Source: Labyrinthula sp. Ha | Taxonomy: Eukaryota; Sar; Bigyra; Labyrinthulida; Labyrinthulaceae | Direction: 5' to 3' | DNA length: 64,000 bases | Assembly: GCA_015227615.1 (NCBI GenBank) | Contig: JAALGZ010000013.1 | Span: 992,001-1,056,000 of the forward strand | Shown: piece after piece, positions 1-11,085 of the stretch | Layout of the letters: each line of letters begins with the position of its first letter | How positions within the stretch are numbered: the first letter of the stretch is position 1 | The notes under the pieces: generated by a model | The model's database searches: none | Told to the model about the DNA's origin: nothing | The model's input: only the letters and a program-made list of their open reading frames with translations | Made by a program: the position numbers and the translations under genes

Positions 1-1
1 G

Positions 2-1210
2 ACTCAAGATGAAAGGGTGCATTACTGTAGACCAATATATGAACCGGTTCCAGAAGAACACATAAACTCAAATCCTCCGCTAATGGATGAGGTCATGGTA
101 TGCATAAGACAACTAAAGAATAATCGAGCCACAGGTGTGGATTGCATCAACAACGAAGTGTTGAAAGCATCACCAGTAGTTCAGAAAATTCTACTAAGAG
201 AAATCCAAGAGTTCTTCAGGAAAACATCATTTAGCCATAGAATGAAGAAACAGTTCTGCCTTGGGAAAATCATTCATATCTACAAACAAAAAGGAGAAAA
301 GAATTTACCTGGATCATACAGGCCCATAGCACTCTTGAACACAGCTTTCAAATTGACAACGAAAGTAATCCACAACCGACTTCAACCAATTATCAGCAAA
401 CTACCTTCCTATCAAGCAGGTTTCAGGTCAGGGTGTTTCACAATAAACAATATTGAAATCCTAAATAATATTGTGAAGAAAAAGCTGCTGCAGAACACAA
501 AACTGAAACTTCTCTTCATTGACTTTCAAAAGGCTTTTGACTCGGTCAACCATGATTTCATACAACTGTCGTTGAAGGAGCATGGAGTGCCTAGCAAACT
601 CAGGAAACTCATCCGGGAATTATATGAAAACGTTGAAGTCAAAGTCTCAGAAGGGAAACATTTGTCCAAAACGGTATACTTGAGAAGAGGAGTACTTCAA
701 AGAGACTCGCTCTCTCCTGCTATATTCATATTGGTGTTGAACTCTACAATAAAAAGAATATATAAAAATACCTTAGCAAACGTAGAAGTAGCAGGAAACA
801 TTTTCAACTACCTCGCTTTTGCGGATGACTTGGTTGCACTTTGTGAAAACAACAACCGAATAAGTTCCTTCATTGAGCAACTTTACAAACTGGAATCTCT
901 CTCTGACCTAAGAATAAACTTGAGTAAGACAAAAATACTACTAACAGACGAAGGATATTCTTTGACAGGACAGATACCGGATAAAACCATAAATAAACTT
1001 CTCACCAACTTTTTCTGCGAAAAGTGCCAAAGAAACTTTCACCGAGAGAAGTCTTTAAAGGCACACCTTAGAAGTCATTTTTGCGATGGAACTTTAAATC
1101 GAAGAAGAGCAGGAACATTAACTGTCAAAGACACTAAATATAAAGTCCAGAAGATGCTGCAACCAGTAGCTGAACCAATATCAGTACTACGAGAAGAAGT
1201 CGGTCAGTAA
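2..1210 (+). CDS. LINE reverse transcriptase with internal C2H2 zinc finger (partial)
   Basis: Encodes the fingers and palm of a LINE reverse transcriptase, which copies element RNA into the genome by target-primed reverse transcription. Visible motifs: an LKNNRATGVD finger motif (about residue 33 counted from base 17), SYRPIALLNTAFK, QAGFRSGCFT, LLFIDFQKAFDSVNHDFI (motif A with catalytic Asp) and FADDLVAL (the YxDD box, here with F). After the LNLSKTK-like motif comes CEKC-x12-H-x3-H, a C2H2 zinc finger near 1015-1080, before the thumb. The frame closes at 1208 just as the thumb motif MKYLG opens in another frame, so this copy is frameshifted between about 1174 and 1210. The start lies outside the window. 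Confidence 0.85.
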   Translation, partial: TQDERVHYCRPIYEPVPEEHINSNPPLMDEVMVCIRQLKNNRATGVDCINNEVLKASPVVQKILLREIQEFFRKTSFSHRMKKQFCLGKIIHIYKQKGEKNLPGSYRPIALLNTAFKLTTKVIHNRLQPIISKLPSYQAGFRSGCFTINNIEILNNIVKKKLLQNTKLKLLFIDFQKAFDSVNHDFIQLSLKEHGVPSKLRKLIRELYENVEVKVSEGKHLSKTVYLRRGVLQRDSLSPAIFILVLNSTIKRIYKNTLANVEVAGNIFNYLAFADDLVALCENNNRISSFIEQLYKLESLSDLRINLSKTKILLTDEGYSLTGQIPDKTINKLLTNFFCEKCQRNFHREKSLKAHLRSHFCDGTLNRRRAGTLTVKDTKYKVQKMLQPVAEPISVLREEVGQ

Positions 1211-1917
1211 AAGAAATGAAGTATTTAGGCGCGGTCTTTAACTCCACGGGAATAGCGCAGGAACATGTGCTGTCCAACCTGGACAAGTGCGAAGCAAGAC
1301 TTACTAAATACAGGGACATACTCTCCTGCAACATCCTGACCAGAAAAGTAAAGAGACAACTTGCACGCAGCATGGTTCTAGCTCCTGGAATATATAACCT
1401 TGGCAACTGGCCCCTAAACAATGATATAAAAAAGAAACTAAACTTTTTGACAAGGAAAATAAACTCCATCTTGAACAATGTGCCAATCCAAGAATACAGG
1501 TTCTGCGAAGGTGACTTGGACATCCAGAAGATACTACTTGAACAGAGAAGAAAATATGTAGACGCAAGTGATGCAACAGCTGACAGACAAGTTCATATCC
1601 TCCGAGAAACTGGAATCAACAACCATCTAGAACCGAAAGATCCAAAGTATATAACTCCCACTGAAGCCTGTAGAAAACTTGGTCTAGAAGAAGAAGAAGA
1701 TATCGATCCTGTGCCGCCCATCCAGGATCCACCAAGCCACGGACCACCCCAACCAATACGTCTTAGAAGAACTTATAACGTACCGGGCACAGGATCCAGA
1801 ACACCAAGCAGAGAAACCTATCTGGAACAAGCAGCGAGATACCGTGGAACTGCACCAGTTAGAATAAACCCGTTGACCTATATAAATGAACTTCTTGGAC
1901 TCACTGGAACATCCTGA
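1174..1917 (+). CDS. LINE C-terminal segment (RT thumb and tail), frame-shifted from the RT
   Basis: This continues the LINE protein in another frame. It opens at 1174, overlapping the end of the RT frame, and carries KEMKYLGAVFNSTG, the conserved KYLG box that follows the RT palm in many LINEs. Next come an alpha-helical region (LARSMVLAPGIYNLGNW, KKLNFLTRKINSILNN) typical of LINE thumb/connection sequence, an acidic stretch (EEEED) and a Pro/Arg-rich tail. I see no restriction-like endonuclease or RNase H motif in the tail. The frame change relative to the RT is one step, consistent with an inactive copy, programmed frameshifting or an assembly error; this copy alone cannot decide. Confidence 0.7.
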   Translation, partial: TNISTTRRSRSVKEMKYLGAVFNSTGIAQEHVLSNLDKCEARLTKYRDILSCNILTRKVKRQLARSMVLAPGIYNLGNWPLNNDIKKKLNFLTRKINSILNNVPIQEYRFCEGDLDIQKILLEQRRKYVDASDATADRQVHILRETGINNHLEPKDPKYITPTEACRKLGLEEEEDIDPVPPIQDPPSHGPPQPIRLRRTYNVPGTGSRTPSRETYLEQAARYRGTAPVRINPLTYINELLGLTGTS

Positions 1918-2340
1918 ACCTGGAACCCGAACATTTAGCAACTGCATCTAAAAAATATTACATCCCCAGCCGATAAATAGAACACAACCCCTTTCTCCCC
2001 CAAGATACAGCCTGAATGGACCTCCCAACCTCCCTAACTCCATCCCAACCCAAAACAGCCAAACACCGAAATAACCAGAATTCACCTCCTGACCAAGAAA
2101 CCAGCCAAAACCCCCTCGATACACCTCCCTGGCACCCCTAATAGTTATGGAAAGTAAGAATACACCGTTCACGACCTTGAAGCAACCTCGTCTAAAACCC
2201 CGGTGCACCAGCAGCCCCCAGAAACCTCAGCTCACTACCTTCCAATTGATATCAGCAAAAACCGCTCGGAAACTTGTTCAATAGCCCTTCATACACCTCA
2301 ATAAGCCTCCCGGACACAATATCTGGACATTCTGCAGTCT

Positions 2341-5300
2341 GCTTCAGGCTCACGCGGTCAGATGAGTGTCAATTCCAATCTTTTTCAATTTGGATTATTT
2401 TAGATTGAAATTTTGGGAAATTAGAAATTTTGGGAAATCATGGATAATCTAGAGTAAAGCAGCCTTGGACGAATGAAATCGGGCATCCTGGAGCGCCATC
2501 CAATAAGAACCAAAGAACAAGAACACGATATTGATAGTAATAAGAAGCACGTAGATATATACAACTAAATCTCAGTAGGTTAAAAGTGTAGTAAGTACCT
2601 GGCTCGTAGAAGGTTACGCCATCTGGTCCATTTAACACTTAAGAACTAACTAACTAGCTAACAACATAAAAAAGTAAGATTACAACTAAGAGTTAAAGCA
2701 TTTAAGGAGGTCAGAGTTACAAGAGAAGACTAAAGACAACTGAGTTCAGGCCTTGATACATATTCTAGAATAAGAGCCACTCGATCTGACGGAACATACC
2801 AGATCGATCTACAAATAGTATTGACGTTTTGAACATGTAAAAACAAGATCGTATTCGGGAATTGTAGCGAGACACAGATGCAATACCCAAGTTCCCGAAA
2901 GAACGAGTGCACAAAAACAAGGATTGGAACTCGGAAAACGGGAAAATTTCGGGAATGATTTGAAGCTTATAACGGGAATGTAGAATTCAGTTTTGGGAAA
3001 AGTCTTAGGAAGATTTCCCGAATCCCAGCCCTAAGGAAGACACTGAATAAATTTGAGAATGCAGCTTTGTAGGGTTATAATGCTTCACACTAAGATATAG
3101 ATGTATAATCACGTTACTAGTGCCTTAGTTCTTCTCATTATGTTGTGTTTTATAACATATATATTTGTAGATAGAGTTATTTAGATATATTTAATTATTT
3201 AGATCTTACTAGTTTCTAGGTACGCTAGCAATAGCTTTCAAGCATATGCCTTGGTAGTATAGATTATCCCTAAGCTGCTTACTATTCCTACCAAATACAA
3301 CTCATATGCAAAGTATGCACAATGTGCATTGGCATAATGAAATACTTTATTACAGTAATGAACTTCAATCAAACATAAGCTTTCAACTAGTGTTTCATAT
3401 CTACATCTTAAACAAGTAGCCACTTGCTTAAAACTTAAAAAATAACCATCTTGATTTATGATTTAAGTTGCATGAGACTATAAAATTCAAGCTTGTTGCT
3501 GAAGAACTCATTCGGTTCACTAGATATGTTTCATTGTCCAAACACCTGCATGTGTTCATTCCTACTAAGAGTAGCTAGTGTTCGGAATTTATTTCAAATG
3601 ATGTGCAGAGATAAAACCCTCCGACAGGTTGATTATATCGTTCTACTGCTAAACATTTAGCTAAGCATTTTCGGATTTTGTTAATTTAATTTGGCATATT
3701 CTTATCAAGGTAAAGGCGCAAAAGCTACGGCACCCATAGATTTCATCTTGTGGTTTCCTTTGCTTTTTCTAGTACACAGCAATATGGACCCTCAGACTAA
3801 TATTTTGCAGGGAACCCAAGAAACACACTGAACAATATTTAAAGTCCTCCAAGATCTCAAGAGAGAAAAAATCGGGAGTTCTTCTTAACTTTAGACTTAA
3901 TTCGATTTTAACAACTCGGTTATTGAGTACGGGTATTCAGTATTAATCAAACTACATAAGCGCATACTAAAGCTAATTCCTGGAGGATATTACTTTCTTT
4001 TGCAAAAGGATTTGACAAAAGACACATTAGAAGAGATTGTTCTTTGTTAATGTATACTTTTTAGTCATTAATGTATTTATACCAGTGCCAGCTACATTTC
4101 AAGACACGGTACCTTAAATACAAATTTAGAGGCGATAAAACTTCTTTGACAGCTCTAATACATTATATTCAAATCCTACTATAAATACAGCTCGGTTTGG
4201 ACTATTATAGACTAGTTAAATACAAGTCAAGCTTCAATATGGCAAATTTTTATTGAAACATACCTTTTCTAAAATTTATTAAGTAACCTATGCGTTACAA
4301 GTTTATTAAAGGAGAAATGGATTGCAATAGAGTGTCCGCACCATATTGTCGCTCTAAATTGAGCATTGTTGCTTATAAATGTAATCTTAGGTTTAATGAT
4401 GGGAGTGGATGCCTTCTTCTTTCTAATGTTTGTTACTAGGGACTGTTACGATGACAACAAAAATTAATGATAATGTGTGAAGCATAGGGAGTAAATGCCT
4501 AATTTTCTGAAGGAATGCTGATGTATAGTGGAAATATATATTTATATTATCTTCTACATTCTATTGTTAATCTTCATGAACTAAAGCAATCATATTTGTC
4601 GATAATTCATATGGAAAATTACCTAAATATCTTTCTTAACTCCAGAAAAAGCTACTGGGAGCAAACTTAGGTGAGTTGTATCATGACTTTTTTCTTGACT
4701 TCTGAAATTTGAAGTCTCAGTCTCCAGAACCCAAGGTTCATAAGTCTTGAGACTTCTTGTTCTCTTGTTTAGAATTTACTTGAAGTCTTAAAAGCTCCAA
4801 GAATACGAAAAAAAGAAAAAAAACTAAATATTTTACCACCCCCCCCCATATTTCTAAAAAAACTTGAAGAATAATAAGTACTAATCCATATTAGACTTTT
4901 ATCATGTCCCCCATTATAGTCTTAATAATCTTTCTTAGGCTCCAAAACCTTTCAAAACGACACAGGTTCCAGAAAAATATGCTGCATCCCATGCTCAGTT
5001 TAATCTTGAATTTGATAAATATGGTGAAAAAATAGCCTTACTGGCCAAGAAAGTCGATAAATGAGCCTTATGACTCAATTCTCAGAAAGATTCTAAGATA
5101 TGATCACTATAGACCCAGAGTTCTTGAAATATCAGACACTTTTACTATGTCATCGAGAGAATTTCTAAGAGTCGGCAGAGCTTTCAACAAAATCCGAAAT
5201 AATACCCATACACCGCAAACAGTTTCTTCAGAAGAAACAAGTTATAAATATATGTGCTGCTCTTGCGCCCAATGCTCAGATCAAATCTTATTCCCTTAGA

Positions 5301-8300
5301 TCGCTTTGAACATAGCAAAACTCTTGAAGTTTACTAAATTTACCTGATTACGTAACTTTCGCAAAGGAAGAAATTGCTCAGTCTTATGTTAAATTTTAAG
5401 AGTTTGAGCTAGACATCAAATATAACAGAAGTAATAGAATTCAACCCTTTTATTCTCAAATCCCACATGACTTCGAATTAAGAAATCTGGTTTTGGACAA
5501 AACATCTTGCAATGTGAAAGAATGTTAATTGTGCTCTTCTTGAAACAATTGATCGAGCTAGTCCTTAGGGATTTCCTAATATATGAACCAGAGGTTACAC
5601 CCTGTATTTTCTTCATAAACTTGAAAAGGTTATGCTTTAGTCTGAATATTTAATTCTATACAACAGTTTTAACAGATGAATGTCCTATAGAAAACTGTTT
5701 TGTTTAGCATCTATCTGTTTGATACTACAGATGACTATAAGACGAAGGGAAAGTACGTTATAAAATAGCGCGTGTACATCATCGCGGTGAAACTGAATTG
5801 AGCTCTAAGTATAGGCGTATGATAATAGTATTCAAATCTATATAGAGAAAAAAGGAACTTGGGATTTTTTTAATTATCAACAAACCAAACCATCTCCAAC
5901 CCTTATTTAACCAAGAATATATAATTAAAAGTCAAAACTTCTTACTCTTAGACTAGTTCTTAAAGAATAATTTCTGTTCAAAATATATTATAAAATTTTA
6001 GCGTTTATTTTGTCCACTTAAACTAACAATAAACTACTATAATCTGGTCTATGGAGAATATTAACTGGGTTCCGCTACTAGCCGTATATAACAAGATTAC
6101 GGGCGTGTTTTTCCTAGCAATTGTCTATGAAATTGTGATGGTTTTACCCCAGGAGCTTTTTTCCCTTCAGCTAACTAAATATTTGAGAGTCAATACATTA
6201 TTGCTTGTTTATTTTCTTATCTTGAGCTAAGGCTCTAATTCCCTCATTAATGATAATATTTTAAGCTAGAGACTTTTGACTTAATTTTATCTAATCTGAA
6301 CCTGTAATGAGCCCTAAATCATTTTGCTTTAAAGATAATCCGCTTTAGCTTACCGCATACTGAAATTACTAATTGTAACACTTGGTCGTAATAAAATCGA
6401 TAGATTTCATTATCTCTAAGATTCTTTAAACCCATACCAATAATACTTACAAGTTGCTGAAACCGAGAGTGCAACTACATAAATTTGAGACTTAAGAGAA
6501 ATGAATGTAAGTTTTATTCTTTTAATTGGAATTTTCTTTAGCGCAAAAGTGTATTCTTACTTTGTGGTAGGGCTTCTTATCGTGATTCGCGGTAATAATT
6601 AGGATTTTGTTTTCACAAAGATTGCTTAACATTGTTTCCTCTAACAGATCCCTGACGGAATGGTGAATTAATTACAATAACGATTAGGAAAAAATTTCGC
6701 TTGTTCCTGTTCTCAAAAATATTCCTTCAAGTTGACGTCTTTTTGAGGGTCGAATCTTATTTAGGTATTCCAATTTATCTTTTATGGAAATTAGATAAAC
6801 ATCTGCATTACTATACACAAAAAGAATATATGAGCGACAGACTTAAGTTAGTTAAACGCTTCAGCAAGTTAGAATTTTCCAGCATTGAAATCGCCTGTAA
6901 ACAAAATTTTACACTTCTATGTATGAAATCATCCTGTACCTTTATTGGTTTCACCTCTCTGTCTGCTCCGACTTAATTCAAAACTCGTGTGTTTTTCCAA
7001 AATCCCATCCCTAATTGACCTATTCTTAAATGGCAATGACATACGTGGATTTGATAAGAAAACTGCACACGATAATGCCAAACAAGTCAATAAAGTAATG
7101 GATGCAAGTAACTCCAAGAAACGTTAAAATTTTCTTCGAGGAAAATATTTTCGTATTTAACTGTTTTCTTAATAGCCAAACTTAAACAGCTTTATACTGT
7201 CTCAAAGGGCACAAAGCTTGAATTAATTTTTTTTTCTAACTGTCATTTTAATATTAGACACAACATCTAAACCCAAATCCCCAGACACCAAGGAAGAATT
7301 GCTATAGTTGATCACCCAAGGGCCAATGCAGAAAGTACTTCTTACCTAGTGGAAATTTCAGATACTTTTGTAGTATATTAAAATAACGGCATTTTCTTTG
7401 ATTTCAAGTTTTATTAATATACTTGAAGCGGATCATCTATGGTTAAACTTAAACTTAACTCCATCCAAATCATTGACAGATATGAACTCAGCATAATTTC
7501 TTGTTAATTACTTCGCAAATAAGTGTTTAAAATATCTAGAAAACCTAAAAATACTGGTTTTAACTTTACTCTGTGGAATAATTCCAGCGTATCACTCTTT
7601 CACTTCTAAGATCTGTAATTGACAGCTATTAATCTACAGTCAACATCCATATTTGAAACGAAGAAGTATGACTCATTTGCCACAAAAACTTAGACAGCAC
7701 CTTTTCATAGGGAATAAAGGTAGTCATTGAAAAAAAGACAGTTTTCATATTATCAATATTTTTCTCTTCACTCTCTGCAATGGGGGTCTTCAGAAAAGTT
7801 AATTCTGGAGTACCTCAGGGAAAAATCTCTTAAGTTCAAGAGTGTTTTGACTAATTAAGCCAACTTCATAATATGTGACGACAAAATAGCTTGAAGCAAC
7901 CTGAGGAAGTGTGATGGTCAAGATCATGTTGAATGTCTATATACCTGGGAGCTAAGAAATTTAAGTAGAATGCCCAATCTATAAGACGATGCAGGGTAAC
8001 CTCTAGATAGAACTCAATTTGATCGTAGCCACCTAGATTACACCAAGTAAGGTTTTGAAAATTAGCATCTAATAATTTTGACGTATGTATCCTAAAAGTT
8101 GTGCAATATGTAACTTTTCAAAAGTGTTGTTTGCTTCCATTATTCCCAATTTTCTAGTGTGAAGTCATGGTTAAAATGCCGAAGTGAATTCGACAGCAAC
8201 GCTCCGATTGTGTGCATATAGTCTAGTGTATTAGATTATTTTGTTTCACGTCAAATATTAGGCATGTATTGAAAAACCGAAAGTAAACTAAATTTTTCTT

Positions 8301-9841
8301 TGTGCTGGAAACATAGCTTAATATGGGATTTATTCGTTGGGTCCTATATTTCTTTCTGATTTCTTGAGTGGATTTGCTTGATTCTTACTTCGAGTAGGAG
8401 AAATTCATGATTAATTGCTCTCGGAAACTGCTGGAAAATCAGGTTACATTTCTTTTTTGTTCATGCTTCCATTTAATTTAGTGATTTTATCTTTAAAAAG
8501 AAATCTCCGTACATCATTAGCGGCTAGAGGTACACACTGAGAAAGCTCCTCATCAAAGAATCAAGGATCCTCAGGCTCAAACTCAATCAAACTATATTTT
8601 CGACGTTTGAAGGTTCTTTAAACCACGTCAAGAATTTTTTCGATTGATTTCTCGCAAGTCATCAGTGAATTCCCTAAAAATCCGCAGTCACATTCTCAGA
8701 TATCCTACGAAAGTTTCTTAGTAGACCCCTTAAAGCGTTCCTAATTTCTCCCTCAAAGTGGTCTCACGATTAATTTAAGTTTACTTAGTAGCTCAGATTT
8801 TTCTCAACAACCCGAAAGTTTCCTCAATGAGGACTCATTATACACTATGCACGCCAATTGATAACCAAAACAGTAAGTGCTCTTACCGCAAAAGGGACTG
8901 ATTGTGCAATTAAGAAAGAATTCATAAAAAAACACGCCTTCAAGCTTTAAACAGAACAACCCACACAACAATTTAAATAAAAACTTCAGGGAGAATTTAC
9001 AGAAAGATTCCTCGGGCATGATCCCCACAGATTACTAGAATCCAGATGTAATGTAGTATGCTTTTTTTATCCACAAATTGAAGAAAATATCATGGTTAAA
9101 CAGGACTGAGTAAGATTTTTTCTCTCCTTCATGGTACGTCATATTCTCTAGATGCTCCTTCTAGTCTCAAAGTTTGAGTCAAAAAACTTATTTGTTTGGT
9201 TACGGTTGAACTCTTGTATCTACAATCTTTGGAAGTATACCTATATTTCTAACTTCTGTCAATATGACAAGAAACCTCCTTTTTGTGATTTAAGTATTGA
9301 AACCAGCCGTATAGATCACCAACATTGGAAACATTATAAGCAGAGAATTTAAGCAGTAAATAAGCTATAGATATTCTAGACTTATATATAGTAAGAATTC
9401 TTGCATGAGAAGAAAAAGGAAATCAACACAGAACTGAGTCTTTCATGAGCTTTTGCACAAGAAAAATAGAGCTACAGAGAGAAGAAAAATGGCAGTATCA
9501 GCTAGGAATAAACTCATCTATAGAGAAAAGAATGTGCAAATAATAGATCAAAGAGCATCAATGCAAGATAGATTTTCAGGAGATAGTTGATAAAATGCAG
9601 CACAGCAAAAATAGAGTTATGAGTAAAAACCAGTATTTAATTATCCTTACTTATCAATTCTTATTTTGCGAGCAACGCTATCCAGAGATGACTATAACCT
9701 AATCTTCTTGTTCAATTTTGTCAACAACTAGGCATAAAGCCTTAAATACACAAAAAAGATCTTAAATCAAACTGTAGCGTTTGTCTAATATAATCATTTA
9801 CCAGTACCTGCTTTATATAATGTATCCACACAGGCAGTTGA
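2341..9841. other. Gene-poor AT-rich tract
   Basis: No gene is recognised in about 7.5 kb. Between 2405 and 2441 a 17-bp unit (GAAATTTTGGGAAATTA and a near copy) is repeated twice in tandem. From about 2440 to 3010 the DNA is richer in GC and has an odd texture (runs such as CGGGAAAATTTCGGGAATG); it may be a remnant of another element but no protein similarity could be read. Around 4833-4850 there is a short poly-C tract. Open frames beyond 3 kb (for example near 6701-6976 and 6945-7127) are short, overlap on both strands and show no family motif. Confidence 0.6.
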
Positions 9842-11085
9842 TTAGTATTCAGCTAGTAGTTCTTCTGACAAATCCCAGAAAGATTCTCTGTTTTTGTTCC
9901 CAACCTCCCCAAATGCATACTTTCCCACTTTCACATCTTTACAGTCACTGAAATATTTTCCTGCAATCTTTTTTTCCGGAGCAAAAAGACAAGTTAGAGT
10001 TTTTGAACTACCTTGATCCACACTTTTAGTAAAAGCCCCAAGAAAATATTTAAATAAGAAACCCACAACTTTGCCAGAGTTATGTGCAATATTAGCTCCA
10101 ATTGCAGTACCTGGATGCAGACTTACTGCAACAACGCCATTGTCAACCTCCATTTCATTTAAACTCTGCTCAAACAGTACGTTGCAAAGTTTACTGTTTC
10201 CATACAACTTCAATCCATTAGAAAAACCTATTACTTTCACCTCCTCCTTTGGTTCTACAATTGTGTCCATCAGCACTTATTTATTATCAAACTCTTTTGT
10301 GAAGAATGGTCCTTCATGACTCTCCGAAGCTACTACCACAACTCTGGATTTAACAACATTAGCATTCGCACTTAGAGTAGGAAGAAGAAGCTTTGTCAAC
10401 AACATGTGACCGAGATGATTAACACAAAAATGAACATCGATCCCTTCTTTTGTCTTCAACCCTTTGTTGGTTGTTAATCCGGCATTTAAAATAAATGCTT
10501 GAAGTGGCGGAAGCTCCAGCGCATCAAATTCATTCGCAAATTGTTTTACAAACTGCAATGAACCTAAGTCTAACTCAAGGAACTCTAGTCTTGCCGAAAT
10601 TTCCTCGGCAGCCATAGATCCTGCCTGGTCGATCCTCTATAATCCACTTCATAGCCTCAATCACCTCTTTCTCACTTCTACATGTCAACACAACAGTTGC
10701 ACCATAATATGCCAAATACTGTGCAGTCACATTCCCAATACCAGTGAGAGAAAAGAAAAGGTGTATACTAAGTAGAGATTTAGATAGGTAGTGAGAAGAG
10801 CGCAGAAGCTTAAAGTTCAAGTTTAGATCTTTAAATTGATGTAGATAATGTCTTCTAACTCGCAGTATTTGTTGAGATACGAGTCAATGAATAATTTGTA
10901 AATTTGTGTCTTTGATTGATAGGTTAATTGTTAGGCGGTATTTACAGTAATGTCATACTCTGATATAATAGTATGTAGCTATCAAAGAAAGACTTTGAGT
11001 ATGCCTGCGTTTGCACCAGTTACAATCACAGTTTTGCATTTAAAGTTGTTATATGTCGAGTCTTCGATTTTCGAAAAAAACTTTT
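9842..11085 (-). CDS. Short-chain dehydrogenase/reductase (retinol-dehydrogenase-like), multi-exon, possibly damaged
   Basis: An NAD(P)-dependent short-chain dehydrogenase/reductase of the retinol dehydrogenase/WWOX type. Reading the minus strand: VIVTGANAG at 11035-11005 (first half of the TGxxxGIG cofactor motif), then GIGNVTAQYLAYYGATVVLTC at 10742-10680, LEFLELDLGSL, FILNAG (the NAG motif), VVVVASESHEG (catalytic Ser region), YGNSK (the YxxxK catalytic pair) and LHPGT. A 28-nt GT-AG intron at 10664-10637 joins exons in frame. The gap of about 260 nt between the two halves of the cofactor motif has no canonical GT-AG solution; the best fit is GC at 11004 and TG at 10742. An in-frame TAA at 10277-10279 lies before YxxxK; a 38-nt GT-AG intron (10292-10255) would remove it but leaves the frame one base off. 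No ATG exon was found. Either a decayed gene or one with sequence errors. Confidence 0.75.

Larger units (their letters stand above)
1..2340 (+). mobile_element. LINE (non-LTR retrotransposon), 5'-truncated by the window edge
   Basis: This is the 3' part of a non-LTR retrotransposon. The reading frame is open from base 2, so the element continues beyond the left edge, and no endonuclease is visible here. It contains reverse transcriptase palm motifs, a C2H2 finger, a thumb/connection region and a C-terminal tail in a shifted frame. The stretch from about 1920 to 2340 is non-coding and clearly C-rich and G-poor on the plus strand, unlike the AT-rich DNA that follows; I take it as the 3' untranslated tail. 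No poly(A) tail or target-site duplication could be placed, so the right boundary is approximate. The clade is not assigned. Confidence 0.85.

Noticed and set aside
2438-2638. Minus-strand frame near the LINE tail
   Set aside because: Short, no motif, lies in a region of mixed composition that looks like element debris.
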